Shown here one piece after another: positions 1 through 6,870 of a stretch of 64,000 bases of DNA. Source of the DNA: Pseudomonadota bacterium (GTDB lineage: Bacteria; Pseudomonadota; Gammaproteobacteria; Burkholderiales; Burkholderiaceae_C); the NCBI GenBank assembly GCA_018241265.1, contig JAFEEF010000034.1, positions 1-64,000 on the forward strand, read 5' to 3'. The translations under genes and the position numbers were made by a program. Below the pieces are notes generated by a model. That model did no database searches. It saw nothing but the letters and a program-made list of their open reading frames with translations, and was not told where the DNA came from. Numbering within the stretch: the stretch's first letter is position 1; each line of letters opens with the position of its first letter.

Positions 1-594
1 CACGAGAAGATCGAGACCAACAACCTGCTGATGATCGTGCTGATCCTGCTCACCGTCGCGGTGGGCGGGCTGGTCGAGATCGTGCCGCTGTTCTTCCAGC
101 GCTCGACGACCCAGCCGGTCGAAGGACTGAAGCCCTACACCGCGCTGCAGCTCGCCGGCCGCGACGTCTACGTGCGCGAAGGCTGCTACGGCTGCCACTC
201 GCAGATGATCCGCCCGCTGCGCGCCGAGACCCTGCGCTACGGCCACTACTCGCTGGCGGGCGAATCGGTCTACGACCATCCGTTCCAGTGGGGCAGCAAG
301 CGCACCGGCCCGGACCTGGCGCGCGTCGGCGGCCGCTACAGCGACGAGTGGCACCGCATCCACCTCAACAACCCGCGCGACCTGGTGCCCGAGTCGAACA
401 TGCCGGCCTACACCTGGCTGGCCGGCTCGATGGTCGACCCGGAGCAGATGGCGCCGAAGATGCGCGCGCTGCGCAAGGTCGGCGTTCCGTATACCGACGA
501 CGAGATTGCCCGGGCGGCCGAGGAGGTCAAGGGCAAGAGCGATCTCGATGCGCTGGTCGCTTACCTGCAGGTGCTCGGCACCGCGGTCAAGTGA
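1..594 (+). CDS. ccoO: cbb3-type cytochrome c oxidase subunit II (5' partial)
   Basis: Membrane-anchored monoheme cytochrome c subunit of the high-affinity cbb3 terminal oxidase; it passes electrons from CcoP toward the CcoN heme-copper centre. The frame is open from the first base, and residues [10 protein letters not shown] before the first internal ATG at 31 match the normal CcoO N-terminus, so only the start codon and perhaps a few residues lie outside the window. One N-terminal membrane segment is followed by the conserved LVEIVPLFF stretch, the heme motif CYGCH (about 184-198) and a conserved [10 protein letters not shown] region that supplies the axial Met in this family. It is the first visible gene of ccoO-ccoQ-ccoP-ccoG; ccoN should lie just upstream. 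Confidence 0.95.
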   Translation, partial: HEKIETNNLLMIVLILLTVAVGGLVEIVPLFFQRSTTQPVEGLKPYTALQLAGRDVYVREGCYGCHSQMIRPLRAETLRYGHYSLAGESVYDHPFQWGSKRTGPDLARVGGRYSDEWHRIHLNNPRDLVPESNMPAYTWLAGSMVDPEQMAPKMRALRKVGVPYTDDEIARAAEEVKGKSDLDALVAYLQVLGTAVK

Positions 595-667
595 GCCGGC
601 GGAGCGACTTGCCCATGAAGACGCACGACGCTTCGAGCGGGCATGGCTTGCATAGCTTCTGAAAGAC

Positions 668-838
668 ATGAGCATGGACCTCAACGACCTGCGCATCCTC
701 GTCACCGTGTTCTCGTTCGCGATCTTCGCCGGCATCGCGGTCTGGGCCTGGTCGCGTCGCAATCAGGCGCGCTTTGCCGAGGCCGAGCGCCTTCCTTTCC
801 TCGACGAGCAGCCGACCGACGGAGCCCGCCATGAGTGA
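668..838 (+). CDS. ccoQ: cbb3-type oxidase small subunit CcoQ/FixQ
   Basis: A 56-residue protein starting MSMDLNDLRI with one hydrophobic helix (about residues 10-28, VTVFSFAIFAGIAVWAW), then a basic RRNQARF patch and an acidic tail. This is the usual size and topology of CcoQ, which stabilises CcoP in the cbb3 complex. It sits between ccoO and ccoP and its last codons overlap the ccoP start by 8 nt, implying translational coupling. Sequence conservation in CcoQ is low, so the call rests on size, topology and position. Confidence 0.88.
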   Translation: MSMDLNDLRILVTVFSFAIFAGIAVWAWSRRNQARFAEAERLPFLDEQPTDGARHE

Positions 839-1748
839 CTTCTTCTCGAGCGGCTGGTCGATCTACATCGCCGCCGTCACCATCCTCGGCCTGATCGGCT
901 GCCTCGTGCTGCTCGTGATCGCGAGCAAGGCCAAGGTGATGGCGAAGGACAACTCGACCGGCCACGTCTGGGACGGCGACCTGACCGAGCTCAACAACCC
1001 GCTGCCGCGCTGGTGGATGATCCTGTTCGTGCTGACGATCGTCGTCGGCGGCATCTACCTGACGCTCTATCCGGGCCTCGGCAGCACCGCCGGTGCGCTG
1101 TCCTGGAGCAGCCTGGGCCAGTACACGGCAGAGCAGGACCACGCCGGCGCGGCGATGGCGCCGATCTACGCGAAGTACGCCGCGCTGCCGGCAGAGCAGC
1201 TCGCGAAGAACCGCGATGCGATGGCCATCGGCGAGCGGCTCTTCATCAACAACTGCACCGCCTGCCACGGCTCGGACGCGAAGGGCAGCAAGGGCTTTCC
1301 GAACCTGACCGACGACGACTGGCTCTACGGCGGCAGCCCCGAGAAGATCGTCGAGACGATCACGCACGGCCGGCGCGGCTCGATGCCGGCGATTGCCGCG
1401 GCGGTCGGCAATGCCGACGACGTGCGCAACGTCGCCAACTACGTGCTCAGCCTGTCGGGCAGCCCGCACAACGAGATCGCCGCATCGGCCGGACGCGCCA
1501 AGTTCCAGGCGATCTGCGCCGCCTGCCACGGCCCGGAAGGCAAGGGCAACCAGGCGATCGGCGCGCCCAACCTGACCGACAAGATCTGGCTGCACGGCTG
1601 GGGCGAGGACGCGATCGTCTCGATGGTGACCAACGGCAAGACCAACGTGATGCCGGCGCAGGAGCAGCGGCTGACCGCCGAGCAGATCCACGTGCTGGGC
1701 GCGTACGTCTGGAGCCTGTCGCACCGCGCCGAGTCCGTGACGCCGTAA
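831..1748 (+). CDS. ccoP: cbb3-type cytochrome c oxidase subunit III (diheme)
   Basis: Diheme cytochrome c subunit of cbb3 oxidase, the entry point for electrons from soluble cytochrome c. I chose the ATG at 831 (MSDFFSSGWSIYIA) because it gives the usual length of about 305 residues; an upstream in-frame start at 774 would only add sequence that overlaps ccoQ. Two N-terminal membrane segments (about residues 10-30 and 60-80) flank the conserved HVWDGDLTELNNPLPRWW stretch. Two c-type heme motifs follow, CTACH (about 1255-1269) and CAACH (about 1518-1532), each in a cytochrome c domain. It overlaps ccoQ and is followed after 6 nt by ccoG. Confidence 0.96.
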   Translation: MSDFFSSGWSIYIAAVTILGLIGCLVLLVIASKAKVMAKDNSTGHVWDGDLTELNNPLPRWWMILFVLTIVVGGIYLTLYPGLGSTAGALSWSSLGQYTAEQDHAGAAMAPIYAKYAALPAEQLAKNRDAMAIGERLFINNCTACHGSDAKGSKGFPNLTDDDWLYGGSPEKIVETITHGRRGSMPAIAAAVGNADDVRNVANYVLSLSGSPHNEIAASAGRAKFQAICAACHGPEGKGNQAIGAPNLTDKIWLHGWGEDAIVSMVTNGKTNVMPAQEQRLTAEQIHVLGAYVWSLSHRAESVTP

Positions 1749-1754
1749 CGACCG

Positions 1755-3230
1755 ATGAACCACGCCGCGCCGACCGCGCGCCCGGTCATCCCGATCGCGC
1801 CGGTTCCGCCCTCCGACGACGCCGCCGTGCAGGTGGTGTCGATGTACCAGGCCGAGGCGAAGATCCATCCGCGCTCGGTGCAAGGCTGGTTCGCGGCCTG
1901 GCGCTGGCTGTTCGTCTGGGGCACGCAGCTGCTCTACTACGGCTTGCCGTGGCTGACCTGGAACGACCGCCAGGCGGTGCTGTTCGATCTGGGGGCGCGG
2001 CGCTTCTACATCTTCGGCCTCGTCCTCTACCCGCAGGACTTCATCTACCTCACCGGGCTGCTCGTCGTCTCGGCCTACGCGCTGTTCCTGTTCACCGCGG
2101 TGGCGGGCCGACTGTGGTGCGGCTTCGCCTGCCCGCAGACCGTCTACACCGAGATCTACCTGTGGGTCGAACGCCGCTTCGAAGGCGACCGCGCGGCGCG
2201 CATGAAGCTCGACGCCGGCCCGTGGACGCTCGAGAAGTGGCTGCGCAAGGGCGGCAAGCAGGTGACCTGGGTCGCGATCGGCCTGGTCACCGGCATCACC
2301 TTCGTCGGCTACTTCACGCCGATCCGCACCTTGCTTGCCGAGACGCGCGCGCTCGACCTGGGCGCCTGGGAAGCCTTCTGGATCCTGTTCTACGGCTTCG
2401 CGACCTACGGCAACGCCGGCTACATGCGCGAGCAGGTGTGCAAGTACATGTGCCCGTATGCGCGCTTCCAGAGCGCGATGTTCGACCACGACACGATGAT
2501 CGTCAGCTACGACGCGCAGCGCGGCGATCCGCGCGGCTCGCGGCCGCGCTCGCTGCCGCATGCCGAGCTGGCGTCGCGCGGCAAGGGCGAGTGCATCGAT
2601 TGCACGCTGTGCGTGCAGGTCTGCCCGACGGGCATCGACATCCGCGAGGGCCTGCAGTACGAGTGCATCAGCTGCGCCGCCTGCATCGACGTCTGCAACG
2701 GCGTGATGGACAAGATGGCGTATCCGCGCGGACTGATCCGCTTCGCGACGCAGAACGGGCTGAAGGAGCGTTGGACCCGCAGGCAGATGTTCGGCCGCGT
2801 GCTGCGGCCGCGCGTGCTCGTCTACAGCAGCTTGCTGCTCGCGATCGTCGCCGGCCTCGCCATCAGCCTGGCGCTGCGCAGTCCGTTCCGGGTCGACGTG
2901 GTGCGTGACCGTGGCGCACTCGCGCGCGAAGTGCAGGATGGCCGCATCGAGAACGTCTACCGCCTGCAGGTGATGAACTCGGCCGAGTCGGCCGAACGCT
3001 TCCGCATCGGCGTGGCCGACCTGAGCGGCGCCGTCGTCGCGGCCGGCGCCGAGGTCGAGGTCGGGCCGACCGAGGCGCGCTGGGTGCCGGTCGCGGTGCA
3101 GTTGCCGGCCGAGGCGGCACATGCACTCGGGCCGGGCGCGCACCGCATGCGCTTCGTCATCGAGCGCCTGGCCGATCGCGCCGGCACGTCGTCGGTGGTC
3201 GAGAAGTCGACCTTCGTCGTGCCGCGCTGA
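1755..3230 (+). CDS. ccoG: cytochrome c oxidase accessory protein CcoG (RdxA/FixG family)
   Basis: Membrane iron-sulfur protein of the FixG/RdxA/CcoG family, implicated in copper handling and assembly of cbb3 oxidase (family knowledge). The 491 residues show an N-terminal membrane region with the CGFACPQTVYTEIY signature, further membrane helices, and two [4Fe-4S]-type clusters of cysteines (CIDCTLCVQVCP and CISCAACIDVCN, about 2590-2700). One more membrane helix (about 2815-2875) precedes a C-terminal Ig-like extracytoplasmic domain. It lies 6 nt after ccoP in the same operon. Confidence 0.95.
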   Translation: MNHAAPTARPVIPIAPVPPSDDAAVQVVSMYQAEAKIHPRSVQGWFAAWRWLFVWGTQLLYYGLPWLTWNDRQAVLFDLGARRFYIFGLVLYPQDFIYLTGLLVVSAYALFLFTAVAGRLWCGFACPQTVYTEIYLWVERRFEGDRAARMKLDAGPWTLEKWLRKGGKQVTWVAIGLVTGITFVGYFTPIRTLLAETRALDLGAWEAFWILFYGFATYGNAGYMREQVCKYMCPYARFQSAMFDHDTMIVSYDAQRGDPRGSRPRSLPHAELASRGKGECIDCTLCVQVCPTGIDIREGLQYECISCAACIDVCNGVMDKMAYPRGLIRFATQNGLKERWTRRQMFGRVLRPRVLVYSSLLLAIVAGLAISLALRSPFRVDVVRDRGALAREVQDGRIENVYRLQVMNSAESAERFRIGVADLSGAVVAAGAEVEVGPTEARWVPVAVQLPAEAAHALGPGAHRMRFVIERLADRAGTSSVVEKSTFVVPR

Positions 3231-3253
3231 ACCCACCCGAGAGGAGCCGTCCC

Positions 3254-3520
3254 ATGAACCGACAACCGACCAGACCCGAGCCGGGCGTGCCGTGGTTCCG
3301 CTACCGCATCGTCTGGTTCATGCTCGCATTGCCGGTCGCCGCGGTGATCGGCAGCGTCGCGAGCGCCGTCATCGCGACCCGCCATGCCGATCCGGCGATC
3401 GTCGATCACCGTCCGACGCACGCGCTGGCGGCCGAGGACGCCGCCGAAGGCAACGGCCGCGCGCGCTCGATGCTGCCGGCCGAAGTCGGCCGCAACCATG
3501 CGACGACGCCGCTGCGCTGA
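3254..3520 (+). CDS. short FixH-like membrane protein
   Basis: An 88-residue protein with one membrane helix (about residues 20-45). The N-terminal PWFRYRIVWFM and the ATRHADPAIVD stretch resemble the start of FixH, whose gene normally follows ccoG/fixG. Full-length FixH proteins are roughly twice as long and carry an extracytoplasmic domain; here only the membrane anchor and the conserved DP motif remain, ending in a low-complexity tail. A good Shine-Dalgarno (GAGAGGAG) precedes the ATG. Its role in oxidase assembly is inferred from position and partial similarity. Confidence 0.7.
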   Translation: MNRQPTRPEPGVPWFRYRIVWFMLALPVAAVIGSVASAVIATRHADPAIVDHRPTHALAAEDAAEGNGRARSMLPAEVGRNHATTPLR

Positions 3521-3547
3521 CGCGCGATCCACGACGACGAGCCGACC

Positions 3548-3811
3548 GTGAAGCGCCTCGCAATGACGATCCTCTGGCCGGCCTTCCTGGTCGCCGGCGT
3601 GCTGGAGATGCTCGTGTTCGCGGTCGTCGACCCGCGCGAGCTGCACTGGTTCGGCGGGCCGTCGATCGACTGGACGGTGCAGGCGGTCTACACCGTCACG
3701 TTTCTGATCTTCTGGGGTGCCATCGCGACGGCCGGCGCGCTCAGCGCGCTGCTCTCGATCGAGACCGACGGGCCGGCCGTCGGAAAGCCCGGGCTGCGTC
3801 GCTGGCCGTGA
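3548..3811 (+). CDS. small two-helix membrane protein of the cbb3 locus
   Basis: An 87-residue protein read from a GTG start, with two predicted membrane helices (about residues 7-27 and 45-67) joined by a short loop containing DPRELHWFGG. I do not recognise a characterised family; similar small membrane proteins follow ccoG/fixH in many Burkholderiales. It is the last gene of the oxidase cluster before a 190-nt gap. A function in oxidase assembly or stability is only positional inference. Confidence 0.65.
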   Translation: MKRLAMTILWPAFLVAGVLEMLVFAVVDPRELHWFGGPSIDWTVQAVYTVTFLIFWGAIATAGALSALLSIETDGPAVGKPGLRRWP

Positions 3812-3945
3812 CCGCGTCGGCGCGGAGCCGGCAGCTCTGCGGAGCGCGATCGGGTCCGGATGCCGAAGATGCCACATCGATCAATTGCGCTGCCGGCTTG
3901 CGCCGGTTCTTCGCAAAGCGCGAGCGTGGGTTTGATCTTCGTCAG

Positions 3946-3972
3946 TCAAGTCGGCCTTTGCGGCGTCGATGA
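3946..3972 (+). promoter_or_regulatory. candidate sigma-28 (FliA) promoter of the chemoreceptor gene
   Basis: TCAAGTCG at 3946-3953 and GTCGATGA at 3965-3972 are separated by 11 nt and resemble the flagellar sigma consensus TAAAGTTT-N11-GCCGATAA (TNAAG kept, and 6 of 8 positions in the -10). The -10 ends 27 nt before the ATG at 4000, leaving a leader of about 20 nt that contains GGAG. Chemoreceptors are commonly FliA-dependent. Confidence 0.45.
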
Positions 3973-3999
3973 GCGGCGTGCACTCATGGAGCCCCTTCG

Positions 4000-5973
4000 A
4001 TGACGTCGACCACGACCCGCCTGTCTTCCGTCCCGCCGCGCCGCAGCTTCGGCGACTTCTTTGCCCACCATGGCATCTGGGCGCCCGGCGTGCGCCTGTT
4101 CCGCAGCATCGGTTTTCCGAGCAAGGCGATCCTGATCACGCTGGTCTTCCTCGTGCCGTTGGCGACGCTGCTCGTCGCCTACCTGGAGAGCAAGCACGAC
4201 ATCATCGTGATCGCCGAGCAGGAGCGCGCCGGCGTGCAGATGGTGCGCGCGGTCGAGCCGTGGCTGATCGAGGTGCAGAAGCAGCGCCGGCTCGTGCTGT
4301 CGGGCATGCAGGAGAAGGTCGACCTGGGCGCGATCGAGACGGCGCAGCGCGAGGCCCGCAAGCTGATCGACGCCGGCCCGGCCGGTGTCGACGTGAAGCC
4401 GGCGCTGGCCGATGCGCTGAAGGCGCAGGAGGCCGTGCGCGCCGCGGCCGCGGATGCGAACGCCGTCGGCGGCGCCCTGCAGGCCTATGTCGACGCGATG
4501 CTGTCGCTGCGCACCAGCGCGCTCGATGCCTCGCAGCTCTCGCTCGACCCCGAGCAGGCGACCTACTACCTGATGGCGGCATCGACCGACACGGTGTCGT
4601 CGGTGATCGAGTCGGTGTCGCACAGCCGCGCGACGAGCGGTGCGATCGACCGCGGCGGCGTCGCGACGCCCGACCAGTTGCGCCGCCTCTATGCGGTGCG
4701 CAGCGCCGGCGTCGAGCGCCTGGCCACGGTGAGCGACCAGCTGGGCCGTGCCGCGGCCGCCGAGCCGAGCGTGCGCGAGCGGCTGAAGGCCGACGATGCG
4801 CTGAAGACCGCGCAGGCCTTCTATGCGGCCGCCGACGCGGCGTGGTTCGGCAAGAGCTTCGCCGGCAGCGTGCAAGCGCTGAACGGGCCGGGGCAGGCCG
4901 CCGTGGACGCGCTGCGCAAGCTGTCGGCCGACGGCACGCAACTGCTCGACGAACTGCTGCAGGCGCGCATCGCCGCGACCGAGCGCGAGCGCAACGAGGT
5001 GCTCGCGGTGGTGGTCGTGGCGCTCGCGCTGGTGGCCTACCTCTTCTACGCGTTCTTCCGCGTGATGGACGGCGGCCTCGGCGAGGTGGCGCGCCACCTG
5101 CGCGCGATGACCGACGGCGACCTGACCGCGTCGCCGCATCCATGGGGCCGCGACGAGGCGGCGCACCTGATGATCTCGTTGTCGGAGATGCAGCATGCGC
5201 TGCGCGTCATCGTCAAGGACGTGCGGGTCGCGTCGGACGAACTCGTGCACGCGAGCGGCGAGATCGCGTCGGCGTCGACCGACCTGAGCCAGCGCAGCGA
5301 GCAGGCGGCGGCGAACCTGGAGGAGTCGGCATCGGCGATCGAGCAGATCTCGTCGACCGTGCGCCAGGCTTCCGAGCATGCGCAGGAAGCGGCGCGCTGC
5401 GCCAACGACAACGCCAGCGTCGCCGATGCCGGCGGGCGCACGATCGCCACCGTCGTCGAGACGATGCAGAACGTGCAGGGCTCGTCGAACAAGATCGAGA
5501 ACATCATCGGCGTGATCGACGGCATCGCGTTCCAGACCAACATCCTCGCCCTCAATGCCGCGGTCGAGGCGGCGCGCGCCGGCGAGCAGGGCAAGGGCTT
5601 CGCGGTCGTGGCCAGCGAAGTGCGGGCACTGGCGCAGCGCTCGGCGAGCGCGGCGCGCGAGATCAAGGGCCTGATCGTGGCCAGCGCCGAGCAGGTCGAG
5701 ACCGGCACGCGCGTCGTCGACGAGGCCGGGCGCACCATGCAGCAGCTCGTCGGCACGGCCGAGCGCATGCGCGGGCTGCTGAGCGGCATCTCGACGGGCG
5801 CGACCGAGCAGAGCACCGGCATCGCGCAGATCGGCGCCTCGGTGCAGGCGCTCGACCAGCAGACCCAGCAGAACGCCGCGCTGGTCGAGCAGACCGCGGC
5901 CGCCGCGGCCTCGCTGGAGGAACAGGCGCGCTCGTTGTCCGAGCGGGTGGCGCGCTTCAGGCTGCCGGCCTGA
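4000..5973 (+). CDS. methyl-accepting chemotaxis protein
   Basis: Transmembrane chemoreceptor that signals to CheA/CheW. The 657 residues comprise a cytoplasmic N-terminus, a first membrane helix (about residues 42-64), a largely alpha-helical periplasmic domain of about 270 residues, a second membrane helix (about 333-352), a HAMP linker and a long coiled-coil signalling domain. The signalling tip is clear (IAFQTNILALNAAVEAARAG, about 5528-5587), followed by GKGFAVVASEVRALAQRS. No C-terminal NWETF-like CheR tether is present; the protein ends FRLPA. The ligand cannot be told from sequence. It stands alone, with a sigma-28-like promoter just upstream. Confidence 0.95.
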   Translation: MTSTTTRLSSVPPRRSFGDFFAHHGIWAPGVRLFRSIGFPSKAILITLVFLVPLATLLVAYLESKHDIIVIAEQERAGVQMVRAVEPWLIEVQKQRRLVLSGMQEKVDLGAIETAQREARKLIDAGPAGVDVKPALADALKAQEAVRAAAADANAVGGALQAYVDAMLSLRTSALDASQLSLDPEQATYYLMAASTDTVSSVIESVSHSRATSGAIDRGGVATPDQLRRLYAVRSAGVERLATVSDQLGRAAAAEPSVRERLKADDALKTAQAFYAAADAAWFGKSFAGSVQALNGPGQAAVDALRKLSADGTQLLDELLQARIAATERERNEVLAVVVVALALVAYLFYAFFRVMDGGLGEVARHLRAMTDGDLTASPHPWGRDEAAHLMISLSEMQHALRVIVKDVRVASDELVHASGEIASASTDLSQRSEQAAANLEESASAIEQISSTVRQASEHAQEAARCANDNASVADAGGRTIATVVETMQNVQGSSNKIENIIGVIDGIAFQTNILALNAAVEAARAGEQGKGFAVVASEVRALAQRSASAAREIKGLIVASAEQVETGTRVVDEAGRTMQQLVGTAERMRGLLSGISTGATEQSTGIAQIGASVQALDQQTQQNAALVEQTAAAAASLEEQARSLSERVARFRLPA

Positions 5974-6040
5974 AGTCCCTGAGCGCACTATGATGCGACC
6001 GTGAGTAGCAGGGTCCAGCGATACCGACAACACTCCCAAT

Positions 6041-6232
6041 TTGGTGATTGAACATCTCCGCTGCATGCGAGGCAAGATCGACCTCTTGAGCGAGGACATG
6101 CAGCTGGTCAAGGGCCGGTCGACGTCGCTCGAGGCGCAAGTCGCCGGTCTGCACAATCAAGTCGCGCTGGTTCACGGCGACATGGCGACGGTGCACGGGC
6201 GCCGGCTCGACCTCGCGGACGAGTCGCGGTAG
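6041..6232 (+). pseudogene. remnant of a small coiled-coil hypothetical protein
   Basis: The frame encodes NLVIEHLRCMRG...DMQLVKGR...LEAQVAGLHNQ...HGDMATVHGRRLDLAD, the pattern of small helical proteins common in proteobacteria that usually begin M(S)DT-PNLVLEHLR-IR. Upstream codons still read S-D-T-D-N-T-P-N (from about 6017), but the codon where Met is expected is TCC and a TGA lies at 6002-6004, so only TTG (6041) or GTG (6044) could start it. The C-terminal repeat also looks shortened. I read this as a decayed gene; a short TTG-started gene is the alternative. Confidence 0.4.
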
Positions 6233-6250
6233 CGTCCGATCTCCGACCGG

Positions 6251-6745
6251 TCAGGCGATCGCCTCGAGCAGGATCGCCTGCACGACGAAGCGCCGGTTGT
6301 CCTGGATGGAGGCCGTGCCGCCGAGCCGCTCGGCAAGGACCGCCGTCTCATGGCCGCCCGCCGCGATGCCGTCGAAGAACGGCACGCCGGCCTCCTCGCT
6401 CAGCTGGCGCACCAGCGCCGGCGCGATCCCCTGGCATTCGATGGCGTCGTAGAGGCGGCCGAGCACGCGCGCGGTCTGGCGCATCTCGATGCGCGGGCTC
6501 CACAACGTCAGCCGCGGCTCGATCTGCGCGACCTTCGCGCCGAGTTCGGTGGCGGCGCGGCGGAACAGCGCGGCGTCGGCACCGTCCTGCGCGGCGCACA
6601 TCAGCCCGAGGTTGCGGCCGCGCAGCAGCGACGGCGGAGCGCCCGCCTCGGCCGCGCAGCGCAGCGCCATCGCATGTGCGAGCAGCGCATCCAGGTCGCA
6701 CGCCGCCATGTGCTCGCTGTCTCCAAGGGTGTGGATAGAGTCCAT
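6251..6745 (-). CDS. ornithine/aspartate carbamoyltransferase-like half protein
   Basis: A 164-residue protein resembling the N-terminal, carbamoyl-phosphate-binding half of ornithine carbamoyltransferase. LLRGRNLGLMC lines up with the LLKGKTLAL strand, TARVLGRLYDAIECQG with the DTARVLGRMYDAIEYRG region, and VPFFDGI with VPVWNGL. The STRTR phosphate-binding motif is absent (AQDGADAALFRR in its place) and the ornithine-binding half (about 150 residues) is missing, so catalysis is unlikely. The start at 6745 is not certain; ATG 6709 has a GGAG 11 nt upstream. It stands alone between genes of unrelated function. A stand-alone paralogue with a new role is the simplest reading. Confidence 0.6.
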   Translation of the reverse strand: MDSIHTLGDSEHMAACDLDALLAHAMALRCAAEAGAPPSLLRGRNLGLMCAAQDGADAALFRRAATELGAKVAQIEPRLTLWSPRIEMRQTARVLGRLYDAIECQGIAPALVRQLSEEAGVPFFDGIAAGGHETAVLAERLGGTASIQDNRRFVVQAILLEAIA

Positions 6746-6870
6746 CCGGGCCGCAAGCGCCCATGGTTCGATGGGCTAGCGTAACGACGTTGTGGCGCGG
6801 CACGTTGATGCGCGTCAAGGCACCGTCGTACAGCGCTGCCTGGTCGCCTGCGCCGCTTTTGCAATGACGC

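Noticed and set aside
702..3236. 844-codon minus-strand frame opposite ccoP-ccoG
   Set aside because: It mirrors well-supported cbb3 genes; its Arg/Ala/His-rich translation has no family signature and results from high GC in the third codon position.
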